Origin: Ulva prolifera
Taxonomy: Eukaryota; Chlorophyta; Ulvophyceae; Ulvales; Ulvaceae
Direction of reading: 5' to 3'
NCBI GenBank assembly: GCA_023078555.1
Contig: CM041202.1
Location: forward strand, 1,856,022 to 1,920,021
Length of the DNA stretch: 64,000 bases
Every line of letters starts with the position of its first letter. Within the stretch, counting starts at the first letter, position 1. The position numbers and the translations under genes were made by a program. The notes below the pieces were generated by a model that was given only the letters and a program-made list of their open reading frames with translations, made no database searches and was not told the origin of the DNA. This document shows, piece after piece, positions 1 to 11,126 of this stretch.

Positions 1-1051
1 TGCTGCCACACAGGCTGCACCAAGAAGTGCGACACAGCTCAACACTGGAGCTGCCTCAGACGCATCTTCAAGCTGAACTTGCCCAGCTCGTTCGCTGCTG
101 CTGGAAATTCCATCAGCCCCCGGAGGATCCTCTGTGCCAGCTGCCGCACCACTGCCTGGATCGCCAGCTATCTCGGGTTCGCCTGTCACTTGTGCTGTGC
201 CCTGAGGCACATCCTCGGCTCCAAAGTCAGTGAATGTTCCGTCTGGGAGGGCCGGCAGAAGTACAGCATCGATGACATGGACAGGCCCAACACAGGTGGT
301 GACGTCGGGGGTCAGTACAAGCGCGCCAGGTGCCTTCAAGCCGCGGGACTGGATGCTCAGGCCTGACTCAGTAGTAGTCACATAAACATCTTGGTCAAGC
401 AGAGTCTGTATGACAATTGAGCCACCAGCGGACCCGAGCTCCTCAACGATCGCAGCAGCAGTCAGGTCGCCCGGAACCACATGATTCAGTAAGATCTGCA
501 TGTTGGCCATCCATGAGGGCAGCGCCTTACCCTGGCAGATGTTCGGTTTGGAAAATTGAGCAGCGGTCACATGGTATCAAGTTGTGCACAGGGTGACATG
601 AAGTGATTTTCGTTGAGTGTGTAGTCGGCTGGTGTGTCACAACAAATGTGAGCAGAGGTAGCAGACATACATCAGCCACTGCAGCCTCTGGCAGAACACC
701 GCCAAACTTCTGTGCGGCGGCGGTGAACGCCTCGTTGGTAGGTGCAAAGATCGTCACACGGTTGTCACCAATAAACATCTCAGCTTCAGACACTGCAGCT
801 AGGAAGGCCATACCCGAAGGGGTCATCTGCAATGTGAGCTCGCGTGTCAACATGTCAAGCATCATGCCACATAAGGACCAAGACTATTTCACACTGTCTG
901 AGAAGGCCAGACTGCAGGCAAAGCAGTGCATTCACCACACATACAATGGTAGATTGGCGCTCACCTCGATGCGATCGGCCTCGGCGGTGATGGCGTCCAC
1001 TAGAGCAGTGAGTCCAGCATCTGTTGCTGTGATCGCAACAGAAGAGCATTC
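1..1051 (-). other. FAS1 domain 2 of the two-domain gene plus C-terminal tail (partial)
   Basis: N-exon 965-1051 (29 codons; ECSSVAITATDAGLTALVDA), middle exon 671-826 (52 codons; NRVTIFAPTNEAF) and C-exon 495 to the window edge (ILLNHVVPGDLTAAAI; VGPVHVIDAVLLP). An alternative first exon for this domain alone (ATG 1200 to donor 1102, phase 0) can be drawn, but its signal peptide is poor. I therefore prefer splicing from the upstream domain. Confidence 0.7.
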
Positions 1052-3216
1052 CTGCAAAGACTGTCAGATAACAGATTGCAATCGCACACACAAGCACCTA
1101 CCCTGTGACCTGTGAGGTCAATGCCGTGGTTCCCCACATGTGAGTCATCCAGCAAAAACAGTGTGCAGTCGCAAACACAGATCCATGTACTCGTCAACAT
1201 GGGTTCACTGCAAGACACTCAGGATGAAAAAGGCAGAAGCAAGGGTCTTTATTGAAAGACAAACAGGGAAGAGCACACCTCATCACCAGCTTCAGCCTGT
1301 GGGGCTGCGGCAGGCTCACTGGCAAAGATGACAGTCATTGCCTTCGCATCTGCCGGCAGAAGGACTTTGTCAATGACATGGACCGGACCGACACAGGTGA
1401 TGGTGTCAGCAGCAACTACAAGGGCACCAGGAGCTGCGAGGCCGCGGGATTGCACGTAAAGGCCGTCATCCACGGTGGTCACGTACAAATCGCTGCCGAG
1501 GAGAGTCGGCACGATCGTGGAGCCACCGTCCTCACCAAGCACAGCCTTGATTGCACTGGACGTGAGTTCTCCAGGCACGACGTGGTTCAAAAGGACCTGC
1601 AGAGACTGTTCAATCGGTGTGCCATACTACAGCACGGCAGGGCAGAGCACGATTCTGCTCTGACATGCTACGGAATGCTAGAACAGTGCACATTGCTTGA
1701 TCTGTAGAGTGGATGCATGATCAAACTGTTCTCTACCACCACTGAGCACCGAAGAGGCTTCACCGTCCAGAAGATCATGCAACACACAGTCTCCAGCATG
1801 AGCATGATCACACATGTCTGAGCAATCACAGGGCACAGAGTAGCCAGCAGTAGACACCAAGCAGCATGGTGATACCATGCACATTGCCATACGGTGCCGC
1901 TGTCTGCAGAAATTGTTTCGGCCACATTTTACAAGTTGTTGTGGGTTTGGTGTGGTTGGTGTGTTAGCTGTGATTTGGGTGTAATCATATGGGATTTCAT
2001 GTCGAATCTCATGCCTGCATCTCATGCCCGCCAGTGCAACGCAGCACCAACTCCGACTGAATAGCAATGCAAGTCCCAGCGATGCTGACAGCATGTTGCC
2101 TGCTGTAGATAAGTGTAGCAAGAATGCAACAGTGATTGACAGGATGATGCTGAAGGCCCAAGTACTGTACTACTGGAGATGTAGTGTTTGCATCTGCTGG
2201 CATGTGTCACAGGAATGTGAAAAGCAATCAGTTGGAACAGACATAGCGGCAGCTGTCAGAGATCAGTCTGCAGCATACCGCTACAATTTCTTCTGAACCT
2301 GGAATAGCTCCGCCGGTCGCAGCCAATTCCTGAAGTGCAGCCTGAAGTGCCGTGTCACTCGGAGCAAAGACTGTCACCCTCATGTCTTCAGGCACAGTTT
2401 CAGTCACCGCCAATGCCCCCAGCAATTCCAGGCCTTCCTGAGAGTTCTGCATAAACGATGTGACTTGCTTCACAGGAGAACTGCCATTTAGACAAGATTT
2501 TGTGAGAGGTGTTTGAACATGTCCGGGCAATCCACAGCACATTTCATGAACACATATGTCTTCTGCATCAGACCAGCTGCACACTCCCGTACACTGTGCT
2601 ATTCAAAGAGTTCGAAGTTTCCATATTTGTAACCTATTGCAGCCTGGCGGGTCTATAGGAGCCCGGGATGACATAGAATCCCAAGTTCAGCAGGTCAGAC
2701 CGCTGAACGCAGCAGGGCTTGCAAGCAGATCTGGAAGGATTTTGCAATGGTTTCATGTCAGGACGTTGAGGTCATGAAACTTCGTAACTCTGATGAAGTA
2801 ACACATGAGCTGGTGTAATGCCGGTGAAACGCCTGCACCGTCCACTTCGACGAAGCGCAAGCGCTGCGTCGTCGACCGCTCTGCAGGAACAATACAAGCC
2901 AAACGGCTAATCGCTACTCATACCTGCAGGCTTGGTGTAGCGATCTTCAAAGCTTCCCCAAGGACGTTGAGACCGGCCTCCACAGCAGCGGTGAGTGCCG
3001 GAACACATGTCTCTGCCTGCAAGTACCTCTGCAATATGAAACTGCAATCAAATATGGCGTTCCGTATTCATGCATGTGCATTCACAAAGGACTGCGACAC
3101 CGAGAAACGCCACAACGTCCATACACCTTGCGGTGGTGATTTCACACCTCTTGCCCAACAGCAACACCCACACTTCCTATTAGGGCCAGAGAGACAGCTG
3201 TGAGGATGAATTTCAT
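1..3216 (-). CDS. Secreted two-domain fasciclin (FAS1) protein, C-terminus cut by window edge
   Basis: Exons in transcript order are 3148-3216, 2924-3016, 2279-2446, 1279-1596, 965-1051, 671-826 and 495-1 (partial). All junctions are phase 0 and about 462 codons are visible. Exon 1 starts at ATG 3216 and encodes a 23-residue signal peptide (MKFILTAVSLALIGSVGVAV). Two FAS1 domains follow. Their H1 motifs read TVFAPSDTALQAAL and TIFAPTNEAF, the mid-domain motif is LLNHVVPG, and the H2 motifs are VGPVHVIDKVLLP and VGPVHVIDAVLLP. The last visible part is a Gly/Pro/Ser/Glu-rich stretch, then a small-residue hydrophobic run (VLSCVALLGAACVAA) at the window edge that looks like the start of a GPI-anchor signal. 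FAS1 proteins are known as extracellular adhesion or wall proteins; that role here is inferred. The join of domain 1 to domain 2 uses GAG|GTGTGC at 1279. If it is not spliced, the frame stops at 1249, and the gene could then be read as two single-domain genes. The domains are firm; the exact exon ends are good. Confidence 0.75.
1279..3016 (-). other. FAS1 domain 1 of the two-domain gene (three-exon cassette)
   Basis: N-exon 2924-3016 (31 codons; AETCVPALTAAVEAGLNVL), middle exon 2279-2446 (56 codons; VPEDMRVTVFAPSDTAL) and C-exon 1279-1596 (106 codons; VLLNHVVPGELTSSAI through VGPVHVIDKVLLP). The middle exon is the longest of the nine in the window. The C-exon ends in a short Ala/Glu linker and then GAG|GTGTGC. 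Confidence 0.75.
3148..3216 (-). other. Signal-peptide exon of the two-domain FAS1 gene
   Basis: ATG at 3216 opens 23 codons with a short basic N-terminus (MKF), a hydrophobic core (ILTAVSLALIGSVGVAV) and GQE just before the donor GAG|GTGTGA at 3148. This is a textbook secretory signal. The phase-0 donor matches the phase-0 acceptor at 3016. Confidence 0.75.
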
Positions 3217-5140
3217 GTTCAAAAGTGCCTCTGGTGCCTGGACAATATCTTCGATATTGATTGTCCGAGGCGAGCACGCGCTGACTTCAGGAAGGCGACA
3301 AACCAGAAGGACAGTTTACAGGGAGGATGCGTATGCCACACCGGAGTAGCTGCTGGTGGTGTATGTCTGCTCTGTGGCCAATTATATAGTCTTCGCACGC
3401 AAGGGGCATCTGCGGCGAGGCGTCGAAATCCATCATCTCGCTGCACCTCGAGCATGCGTCCCCTCATGCACTCGACCGAAACAGCTCATGCCTGCCCCAA
3501 CTCATGCCTGCCCCTGCCCCGCGGGCCCCGGAGCGAAGTGGCCGTGATCACACCATGTATTTTCTTACAGTCAAGATGTGTGAAAAGCTTCCTTGAAAGT
3601 TCATCGCGCTCCAGGCGATACAGTCTGAGAGTTAGAGGGCTACAGCAAACAAAAATGCCATAAAACTATGACTGTCGCGGACTTGCTGTTTGTAGTCTGT
3701 GCCGCAACTGTTCCTGGTTACGCCATCGAGGACGAGCCCGGCTGTCTAAAGCAATGTTACAGTCACTTGCATACCCGCACAAAGCACGTATCGGTTGGGG
3801 CCGGTATCACCTGTCACTCACCACACAGCCATCAATGAAGGACTGAGGATGTACTGCATTTCCATGGAGAAATGCAGAGGCGGAAAATAGACACTCCACA
3901 TGCACGTGCTTATTACAATCCTAGGTTGCTGCAGCTGCCAACGTCAGATATAGAGTACGATTCTGCAGTTGAACTGCTGAAACACTCTGCATCAGAACCC
4001 CATCTTCGCACACATTATTTGCACATGTACAGCGGTGAATCGGGGATGAAAGGCACTGGTGTGAAGATAAGCAGCCAGACCGTATGCCCACTGTCAACTG
4101 TACTTGAACTTCACCTGACAGGAAAACACAACGCAGACATACACCTCTTAAAACCAAACCCCCGCAGCATGACTGGTTTGGCAAGCACAGTGATGTGTTA
4201 CATCTAGCGTTGTCGCTGGACTGTGTACGCTACTGCCCCCCAGACTCTGCAACTGTGTGGACGGTCTCTGGCCTTCTGTTCTCCATTACTATTTCACGAC
4301 AAATGTTGGCTGGCCTTTGACGGCATTGAAAAATAAAAGACCGGCAGCTACAGGTTGCTATGGTAGTTTTGTTATCCACACTGTAGTGGGCGAAGCTGCA
4401 TGCAGGAGGTCCCGTCCGTCCGTGCTTCAAGGCACATCTAAGCAGCTGCTTACATGTCCATGGTACTGACGTCATTGAACAGAGTTCGCACAAAGGAGTG
4501 CATTATTGTGATAGCCTCAATTGAGTTCAAGCAGTTCCCACTGACCGCAGCACTAGGGAAGCTGAACTCAAACCCAAGTTGAAGAGAACAAGTTGCAGGG
4601 GGACGCGAAGATGTGACTGCATATTAATGTGAGATCGGTGTGCCTTGACGCAAAGTCCAACGTAGGACAGCTGTTCAGTCAAAGCATCACAGCTGCAGCG
4701 AATGGTGTCACATGTAAGCACACAGTGTACACACCACCCATGAGCAATATCTCAAGAAATCTGTGAACATTATAACTGTTTGCTGTACCACGCATCTTAC
4801 ATAGCGAGTACACTCCACACCACCCTCAAGCTTGTATGGTCATCATATTACCACCATCGCAAAAATATGAAAGACAAGGCATCGGACACGCCCACAGGCC
4901 TGGAACACTCTTGCCGTCATCGTGCAGTGGAAAAAAGCACCAACTTGGTCACCTGCCCCAAATACCCACAACCATTCACCAGTAGACAAGACACCCCGGC
5001 CAGATCTCAAAGCGAATCCGGCATCAGAGTGCCACGGTCTGTTATTTCAGATGTGGGTCAGAGGTGGGTTCACGCGCCAGTGTACTCTACATGTATACAC
5101 CAGTCAGCAATCTTACCACCGCCGAGCAGCCCCACACCCT
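3217..5140. other. Intergenic: promoter side of FAS1 gene 1 and 3' flank of FAS1 gene 2
   Basis: No coding exon with matching splice sites is seen on either strand. A TGTAA motif on the minus strand (complement of 4797-4801) lies about 340 bases past the stop of the next FAS1 gene. TGTAA is the usual green-algal polyadenylation signal, so that transcript may end here. Confidence 0.4.
3382..3388 (-). promoter_or_regulatory. Possible TATA box of the two-domain FAS1 gene
   Basis: On the minus strand the sequence reads CTATATAATTGG, about 166 bases upstream of the ATG at 3216. It is the clearest TATA-like motif near this start. The distance allows a long 5' leader. Only sequence similarity supports it. 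Confidence 0.35.
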
Positions 5141-8100
5141 CTACAATGCCAGGGCGAGACTGCTTGCCACCGCAGCAGCCACACCCAGACCTCCGACAGC
5201 CGCCCACGAGCCGGCCGCAGCCGCGGTGTCGGGAGCCACCTCCCCGTCAGCAGCCCCCTCAGCCACTTCACCCTCGGCCGCCTCATCAGTGACGTCCCCC
5301 TCAACAACCTCACCCTCAGGTGCGACGCCGTCGACATCTCCCGGCGGCAGCGCGAAATCGCGGGCCTGTGACGGATCCACGGCGCCCTCAGGGGCCATTG
5401 TGGGGCCCTCGCCGAGCTCCACCATGGTGCCGTTCGGGAAAGAGGGCAGCAGCACGGTGTTGACGACGTGGACGGGGCCGGAGCAGGTCACGACGTCGGC
5501 CATGGTGACGAGCGCGCCGGGGGCCTCGAGGCCGGCGGACTGCACGTAGAGGTTTTCACCCTGGGTGGTGACGAAGAGGGTGCCGCCGCCGACGGTGGTC
5601 GCCTCCGTGGAGCCGCCACCCTCGCCGACGAGAGCGAGGATCGCCTCCGCGGTCAGCTCGCCGGAGACGATGTGGTTCAGGAGCACCTGTAGTCACGCAG
5701 GAGTGTCACACGCGCCAAAGGATGGTGGTGGTGGTGGTGTTGTCGGGATCTGTCTGTGGCAAGATGTGACGGGCAGAAAAATGGTGCCGATGTTGCAGGA
5801 TGTGCATGCGTATTGCAGGCCTGGATCCCTGCAGATGCTGACATGCCAGCAGCTGATACCACTTCGGCCTTCTGCAACACTGGAAGCATACCCAAGAACT
5901 TTCGGTGATGCTGTGGCGGTGATGCTGTACCTCCCTCAGGCATGACAGAACGGCTGGCACTCACTAAAATGCCGCCGACATGCCATGGCCAGCATCGGCT
6001 GGGTCTGCTGAAACAGTCAGCAAAATGCCATGGGCAAACTACAACAATGGCAAGCGCAACTGTGCATGAGCAGAGGCTGCACAGGGGTGGTGTACACGTA
6101 GTTCTACATGCAGATGTGCAGGGCAACACCCTCAACAAAGCACGGGCGGAGGAGGACGCACGTCTGGGACAGCATCGGGCGGCAGCTCCCCGCCAAAGGC
6201 AGCTTCAGCCCCGTTGAATGCCTCGTTGGTAGGGGCAAACACGGTGATGCGCTCGTTTACTGGCACTGGGTCAAGGACCGCAGCAGAGTTGAGCAGCGCG
6301 GCGCCGGTGTCAGACTCCTGCACCACAGCATGCGGGTTAGGGGTGAGGGGTTGCGAACTCTTGCACCACAGCATGACGGTTAGGGGTGAGGGGTTGCGAA
6401 CTCTTGCACCACAGCATGCGGGTTAGGGGTTAGGGCTGCGAACTGCACCACAGCATGCGGGTTAGGGGATAGGGGTTGCGAACTCCTGCACCACAGGATG
6501 CGGGTTGCATCTCTGCGGTGGGCTTGCATATGTGCAGAGGCAGCCGTGCACGCCACAAAAAAGCGCATTGTAGGGGTGTAAGGTAAAGTAAATCTGAATT
6601 TACTGAGCCGTATCCTGTTGGGCATTGACAACTATCATATTGGGGATTGACAACTCCGAGTTGACGGAACCACATATGCCGAAAGGGCACACACGACCCC
6701 CTCAGGCGCCCGTATGCAACTCACAGGACCTCCTCCTGTGCTAAGCGAGGTGGTCACGCACGGCCGTTTCGATTCCCCAAAGCGCACGCAGAATCGAACC
6801 CACGACCTCCTGAAACAGAGGGACTTTTTTTACCGTCCTCAACCCATTGGACAAGTGCAGGTGTAGGACATGGTCATGCCCGGTCACAAGAATGTGATGT
6901 GCCGTGGATACGGCTGTAACAACACCCTGCTACAAAATGGAACAGCTGTCAAGGTGAGTGCTTCAAAGGGGAAAACTACAGCTGAGACATATCCACATCG
7001 GGCAATACGACTCATGCATCTGGGCATCGGTGCAAGCTCACATGCACATGGTCAAGGTGTGATATCATGGTCATACACCTGAGGGGGTCTGCTTTTTTAA
7101 ACCCCTGCCAGGGCACTTGACCTTCGTGCAGATCAGAAGCTTGAGCAGTACAGCGATGCGGCGCGGCCAGCAAGCTCCAAAGTGAGGCAGCGGGGGATCG
7201 AAGGGAAGGGCGCACGTTGAGCTGTTGCTCATAGGTGGTGAGCAGGCTCACGAGGGTGGTGAGGCCTGCCTCGACGGCGGTCTCTCCAAGCGGGCTGCAG
7301 TCCTGCACATGAGTCACGGCTGGTCTGCCAGCGGTTGCACTGCATGGGTACACACTACTGCCACAACAGCCCACTGCATGTCTACACATTACGGTCCAAG
7401 AGTCCACTGCAGCCCCAGCACCGCAGCGCATCAACGAACCCCAGCTGTGCACCCCTTCCATCCGGCATAACACACGTGCTGCATACACCTTCACTCACAT
7501 GACGAGAGCCGCACCTCTCCAACACCCAGGGGCGCGATGCCAGCAAGCACGCCTCCAGGGGCCATGCCCGGGCCCATGCCCGGACCCATCGCCGGGCCCA
7601 TCTCCGGACCCATGTCCGGCACCATGCCGGGGGCCATGTCCGGGGCGAGCATCGGGCCGGTGGACGGCAGCATGCCGTCGGTCAAGAAGGCCACCTCCGA
7701 GCCGTCGAGCTGGTTCGGCAGCAGCACGGCGTCGATGACGTGCACGACGCCGCCGCAGGTGGGCACGTCGGTGGCGGTGACGAGCGCGCCGGGGGCCTCG
7801 AGGCCACGGGACTGCACGAACACGGCGCCGCCGTCGCCGGTGGTGACCTGGAGGTCGCTGCCGGCGAAGGTCTGCACCACGATCGAGCCGCCGCCGGTGC
7901 CGACGGCGTCGGTGATGTCGGCTGCAGACAGCTCTCCGGAGATGATGTGGTTGAGGACCACCTGCAACGGGGGGACACATGTTGTAAGTCAAGCATGTTT
8001 GGTGCAGCAATCGGTGGTGAGCGCGCATTACATGGCTGTTACGAGTATACTCTTTGACACAGCAATGCCAGCGCGCACCTGGGATAGCATGTATTCTCAT

Positions 8101-11100
8101 GCATATATGCATCGTTGACAGAGCACAGATCAAGGAACATGTTACGAGTCCATGTGGGTTCGCAAATTTCAGGAATCGGGGGGGGGGGGGGGGGTTGGGG
8201 GGGGGGGACGCACGTTAGCGACTGCGTCGGCGTCGGCACCGGCGAACGCGTCTGAGGCGGCCTCGAAGGCCTCATTCGATGGTCCAAAGACAGTCACCCG
8301 GCGGGCAGCTGCCAGGGGCTCGGCCGTTGTGATGATCTCGACCGCGGCTTCCTGCAAGTGAGGATGCAGCCTTCAGCAGCAGCTGGCAGATGTGGTCCAG
8401 CCTGTTTCTGGCATGCAGTGGTGTGGGATTGTCGGGCCTCACCCCTCACAGAATTGATAAATTCATAGTTTTTATTGTAGGGTGACAGCTCCAACAGATC
8501 AAATCAGCTCGTCTGCTGTGCAGTAGTATGGAACTCTGCTGACATTGGGCCTTTCTGGACAGGGCACGGACGGTCGCATGGCCACACATCAGCAGTCGCG
8601 ACCGTAAATGGCAACATCTGAGAGCCCACGGCAGAGAAGGAGCGTGCAGCAGGCTTCAGTCATGCACCCATACTTGCTATAAAAAATGGCAAATGGGGGG
8701 TTCCGGCCAAACTAAATTAAAAAACATTGTTAAAATTATCTTAACCTAAAAAATGGCTTGATTGTGAAGCATACAATGCTTAATGGGTCACACAGACGCA
8801 GACGGCCATGGGGAGCGCACGCTGAGAGACGGGAAGGCCAATGTGATGGCGTCAACGAGGGACGTCAGGCCGGCCTCGGTGGCGGTCGCATCGATCGCCG
8901 TGCACTCCTGCACCCCGACCCACACGCTCTCAAGCTCATGCCACTACCAGATATTGAGCACGGCATTCCTGGCCTTCACGCGTTTGCACGCGCGAGCATC
9001 GCAGGCCGTTCTGATGAATCTCACATGGAGATACAGGGAAATCTGATGTGCCGTCCCAGAGACGAGCGCACAGTGCGTGGCGTACATGTATATATGCGCT
9101 GGCACGCCAGGAGCATGCATCAGGGGCATGCAACAGACACTACACAGTCCCGCACGATAGGACCGAGCATGCCACATGTGACCAGCTCGCCAATTCCACA
9201 CGCATGTGCCGTCACAATCTCCGGTACATGAGTCGTCGGGCCAACGGGTCGAGACTTGTCAGCGTGTTGATCGAGGTCATGCGCACAAGCGGGGTTGTGT
9301 GCGCACCCCCGCCGGAGCCATCGCAGGGGCCATGTCAGGGGCCATGTCAGGGGAGGCAGCTCCGGCTGTGGTCACCACCGACGCAGGCACGAGGACGGCG
9401 TTGATTACGTGCACGACGCCGGCGCAGGTGGCGACGTCGGCGGTGACGACGGTCGCGCCGTCGCCGGGGAGGGTCCCCGGCTGCACAAAGATGTCGGTGC
9501 CGTCGGAGGTGGCGGTGAGGGAGCCGCCGGACAGCGTCGGGACCTGGACGCTGCCGCCCCCGGCCTCGATCGCGGCCGCGATGGCATCGGAGTCCAGCAA
9601 GCCAACAGCAGCGTGGTTCAGGAGCACCTGCAGGCGGCCGGTGTGAGTCAGGGGATTCGAGGCTGGCTTTCGGGGGCACGCAGGAACGCAAAGCTAGGGG
9701 CAGTGACGGCCTGGGTGATGCAGGGATTTTGTGCACCCTCCGAACGGGTTCCAGATGCAGATAGCGCCCTGGTGGTGGGGCACAGCACATGCAGGACACT
9801 TGCTGGTGTCAGCAGCTTCTGAAGTGTTACAGAGGAGGAACTGGGTGTCGACAGACAAGCACAACAATCTCTTCCGAATTTGCATCCGCATTTGATAGCT
9901 TTTGTGGCAATCCAGTGACATGGCTGCTATTCCACTGAATTGCCACAGTTCACACACACAGCCACACTGAAGCAGCCCATCCACACACACAAACTTGTTG
10001 TTGTCAGCAGCATCTGAAGTGGCCGTGGACCACCGCTGCTGGGATCAGGGCACCTTTGTGCTCCAGGCACGCGGGCGCAGCATGCATGTGGCTGCATGGA
10101 CGAGAGAATTGATGGGGCTGTGCCATGTACGTGCGTCGAAAACTCACCTCGGCCAGAATTTCAGGGGGGATTTCACCATCGAAGGCCTCCAACAAAGCCG
10201 TGAAAGCCGCGTTCGTCGGGGCGAACACGGTCACTTGCTCATCTGCTGGAGATGGAGCGGATGCCGCGAGGGCTGCGAGGAACGCCAGCCCTTCATCGGA
10301 CTCCTGCAATTGCAATGTCAATTGGTACGTGCCCGGGTTTCGTAGCAGTAGCTGTGCATTATCCAGAGATAGCACGCTGTTTGGAGAACTGATCATGACT
10401 GACAATCGACTCTATGCATACACATCCCATGTCTGGTTGAAAATCGCTGACCGTCTCCAGAGGTGGTTGGTTCTCCACATCCACATGCAAGATGTGGCCG
10501 CGTGCTGCTGTTGCAACAGCTGTACAGAAAGTGGGCCTAGGCCTGTGCAAAATCTGGGGGCTGCTTGCTGTGCTACCGCAGCACCTGCCACTGCACCATG
10601 CCACACGCAGAGGTGAAGGCACAAACGAACGAGTCCGGTGCACAGCCGAGCCCGATGCCCTTGAGGGCTTGCCAGGTGAGCATGTGCTGTGTCTTAAATT
10701 CACATGGCTGAGCGGTCGAACTGTACCGCACGTGCGTGAGGTTGCATGTGGCCACGATGTGGTAACCACGCGGATCGGCGCAAAAAGGCGCACACTTGTA
10801 TAGGTTCAGGCACACGACCACTGCACCTGGTCCCAAGGCCACTATCTCAGGAGATCAGGAGATATCGCAGTCTTTCTCGTCGCCAGCAGCGTGAACAGCG
10901 CCGCGACAGGGCTGCTCGTAGCAGCGTACATGTGTTACATCGTACTCTAGAGTGCTGACCACGCCAGGGCCATGGCTGCTGCAATGGCTGAGACTGCGTC
11001 TGACGCAGCGCAGGCGGTGCAAAGAGACGAGCGCACCTCCAGCGAAGGTCTTGCTGCAGTAACAACGTCTAGCAGTGCTGTAAGGCCCGCGCTGCTGGCA

Positions 11101-11126
11101 GTGTCGGCGATCGTCAGGCAGTCGTC
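5141..11126 (-). CDS. FAS1 protein with at least three domains and a GPI-like tail; 5' end not found
   Basis: Exons in transcript order are 11037-11126, 10148-10303, 9307-9627, 8821-8907, 8214-8351, 7515-7961, 7216-7302, 6162-6317 and 5141-5686. All are phase 0, giving 675 residues before the stop at 5141. The donors are nearly uniform: GTGCGC, GTGAGT, GTGCGC, GTGCGC, GTGCGT, GTGCGG, GTGCGC, GTGCGT. The three FAS1 domains carry H1 motifs TVFAPTNAAF, TVFGPSNEAF and TVFAPTNEAF, and H2 motifs AGVVHVINAVLVP, GGVVHVIDAVLLP and SGPVHVVNTVLLP. Linkers differ: a Met/Ala/Pro linker after domain 1, a Met-Gly-Pro repeat after domain 2, and an acidic Glu-Gly-Glu/Val repeat after domain 3. The end is hydrophobic (AAVGGLGVAAAVASSLALAL), as expected for a GPI signal. 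No ATG or signal peptide with a matching phase-0 donor was found between 11127 and 17069, so a first exon, and perhaps further domains, are missing from this model. Confidence 0.72.
6318..6490. repeat. 43-bp minisatellite, GGGTTAGGGG-rich, containing a splice acceptor
   Basis: About four copies of a 43-base unit start near 6321, 6364, 6407 and 6445. Each contains GCACCACAGCATGC, GGTTAGGGG and TTGCGAACTC. The array abuts the 3' splice site of the middle exon of FAS1 domain 3. Read on the minus strand, every copy carries TGTGGTGCAG, the same bases that form the used acceptor at 6318. Confidence 0.8.
6781..6856 (-). other. tRNA-like or SINE-like segment (A and B box pair)
   Basis: On the minus strand, TGTCCAATGGGTTGAGGAC (complement of 6835-6853) resembles a pol III A box and tRNA D-arm. 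GGGTTCGATTC near 6791 resembles a B box and T-loop. In between lies a T-rich run. The stems do not close well enough for a functional tRNA. A decayed tRNA gene or tRNA-derived SINE inside an intron fits better. Confidence 0.35.
7515..8907 (-). other. FAS1 domain 2 of the three-domain gene
   Basis: N-exon 8821-8907 (29 codons; ECTAIDATATEAGLTSLVDA), middle exon 8214-8351 (46 codons, the shortest; RRVTVFGPSNEAF) and C-exon 7515-7961 (149 codons). After GGVVHVIDAVLLP the C-exon holds a linker of Met-(Gly/Ala)-Pro repeats spanning about 7560-7640. It ends at GAG|GTGCGG, and a long poly-C run sits just inside the intron after the middle exon. Confidence 0.72.
8178..8207. repeat. Poly-G tract (poly-C in the transcript) at the start of an intron
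   Basis: G17, TT, then G11. On the coding strand this is a C-tract beginning six bases after the donor GTGCGT at 8213. Slippage-prone. Confidence 0.9.
9307..11126 (-). other. FAS1 domain 1 (most N-terminal one found) of the three-domain gene
   Basis: N-exon 11037-11126 (30 codons; DDCLTIADTASSAGLTALLD), middle exon 10148-10303 (52 codons; DEQVTVFAPTNAAF) and C-exon 9307-9627 (107 codons). The C-exon is the most divergent of the set: the usual VVPGEL after LLNH is replaced by AAVGLLDSDA. It keeps AGVVHVINAVLVP and ends in a DMAP repeat linker. Confidence 0.72.
9905..9947. repeat. Palindromic element related to the hairpin at 12612-12723
   Basis: TGGCAATCCAGTG starts the element and CACTGAATTGCCA ends it, about 42 bases in all. 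It has near-perfect inverted termini and a middle part like that of the 12.6-kb copy. It lies inside an intron of the three-domain FAS1 gene. Confidence 0.6.

Larger units (their letters stand above)
5141..7302 (-). other. FAS1 domain 3 and GPI-like C-terminus of the three-domain gene
   Basis: N-exon 7216-7302 (29 codons; DCSPLGETAVEAGLTTLVSL), middle exon 6162-6317 (52 codons; ERITVFAPTNEAF) and C-exon 5141-5686 (181 residues plus stop). The domain part (LLNHIVSGELTAEAI, SGPVHVVNTVLLP) is followed by an acidic linker with EGEV repeats. A run of small hydrophobic residues then ends right at the stop, so there is no cytoplasmic tail. Confidence 0.75.

Noticed and set aside
1102..1200. Separate signal exon for FAS1 domain 2 of the first gene
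   Set aside because: The phase fits, but the hydrophobic core is weak. The upstream domain ends in a good donor that joins in frame, as in the other genes.
6318..6490. CRISPR-like array or internal telomere
   Set aside because: The repeats are directly tandem with no unique spacers, and the GGTTAGGGG core is not a clean telomere repeat. The same holds for 43898-43997 and 45414-45671.
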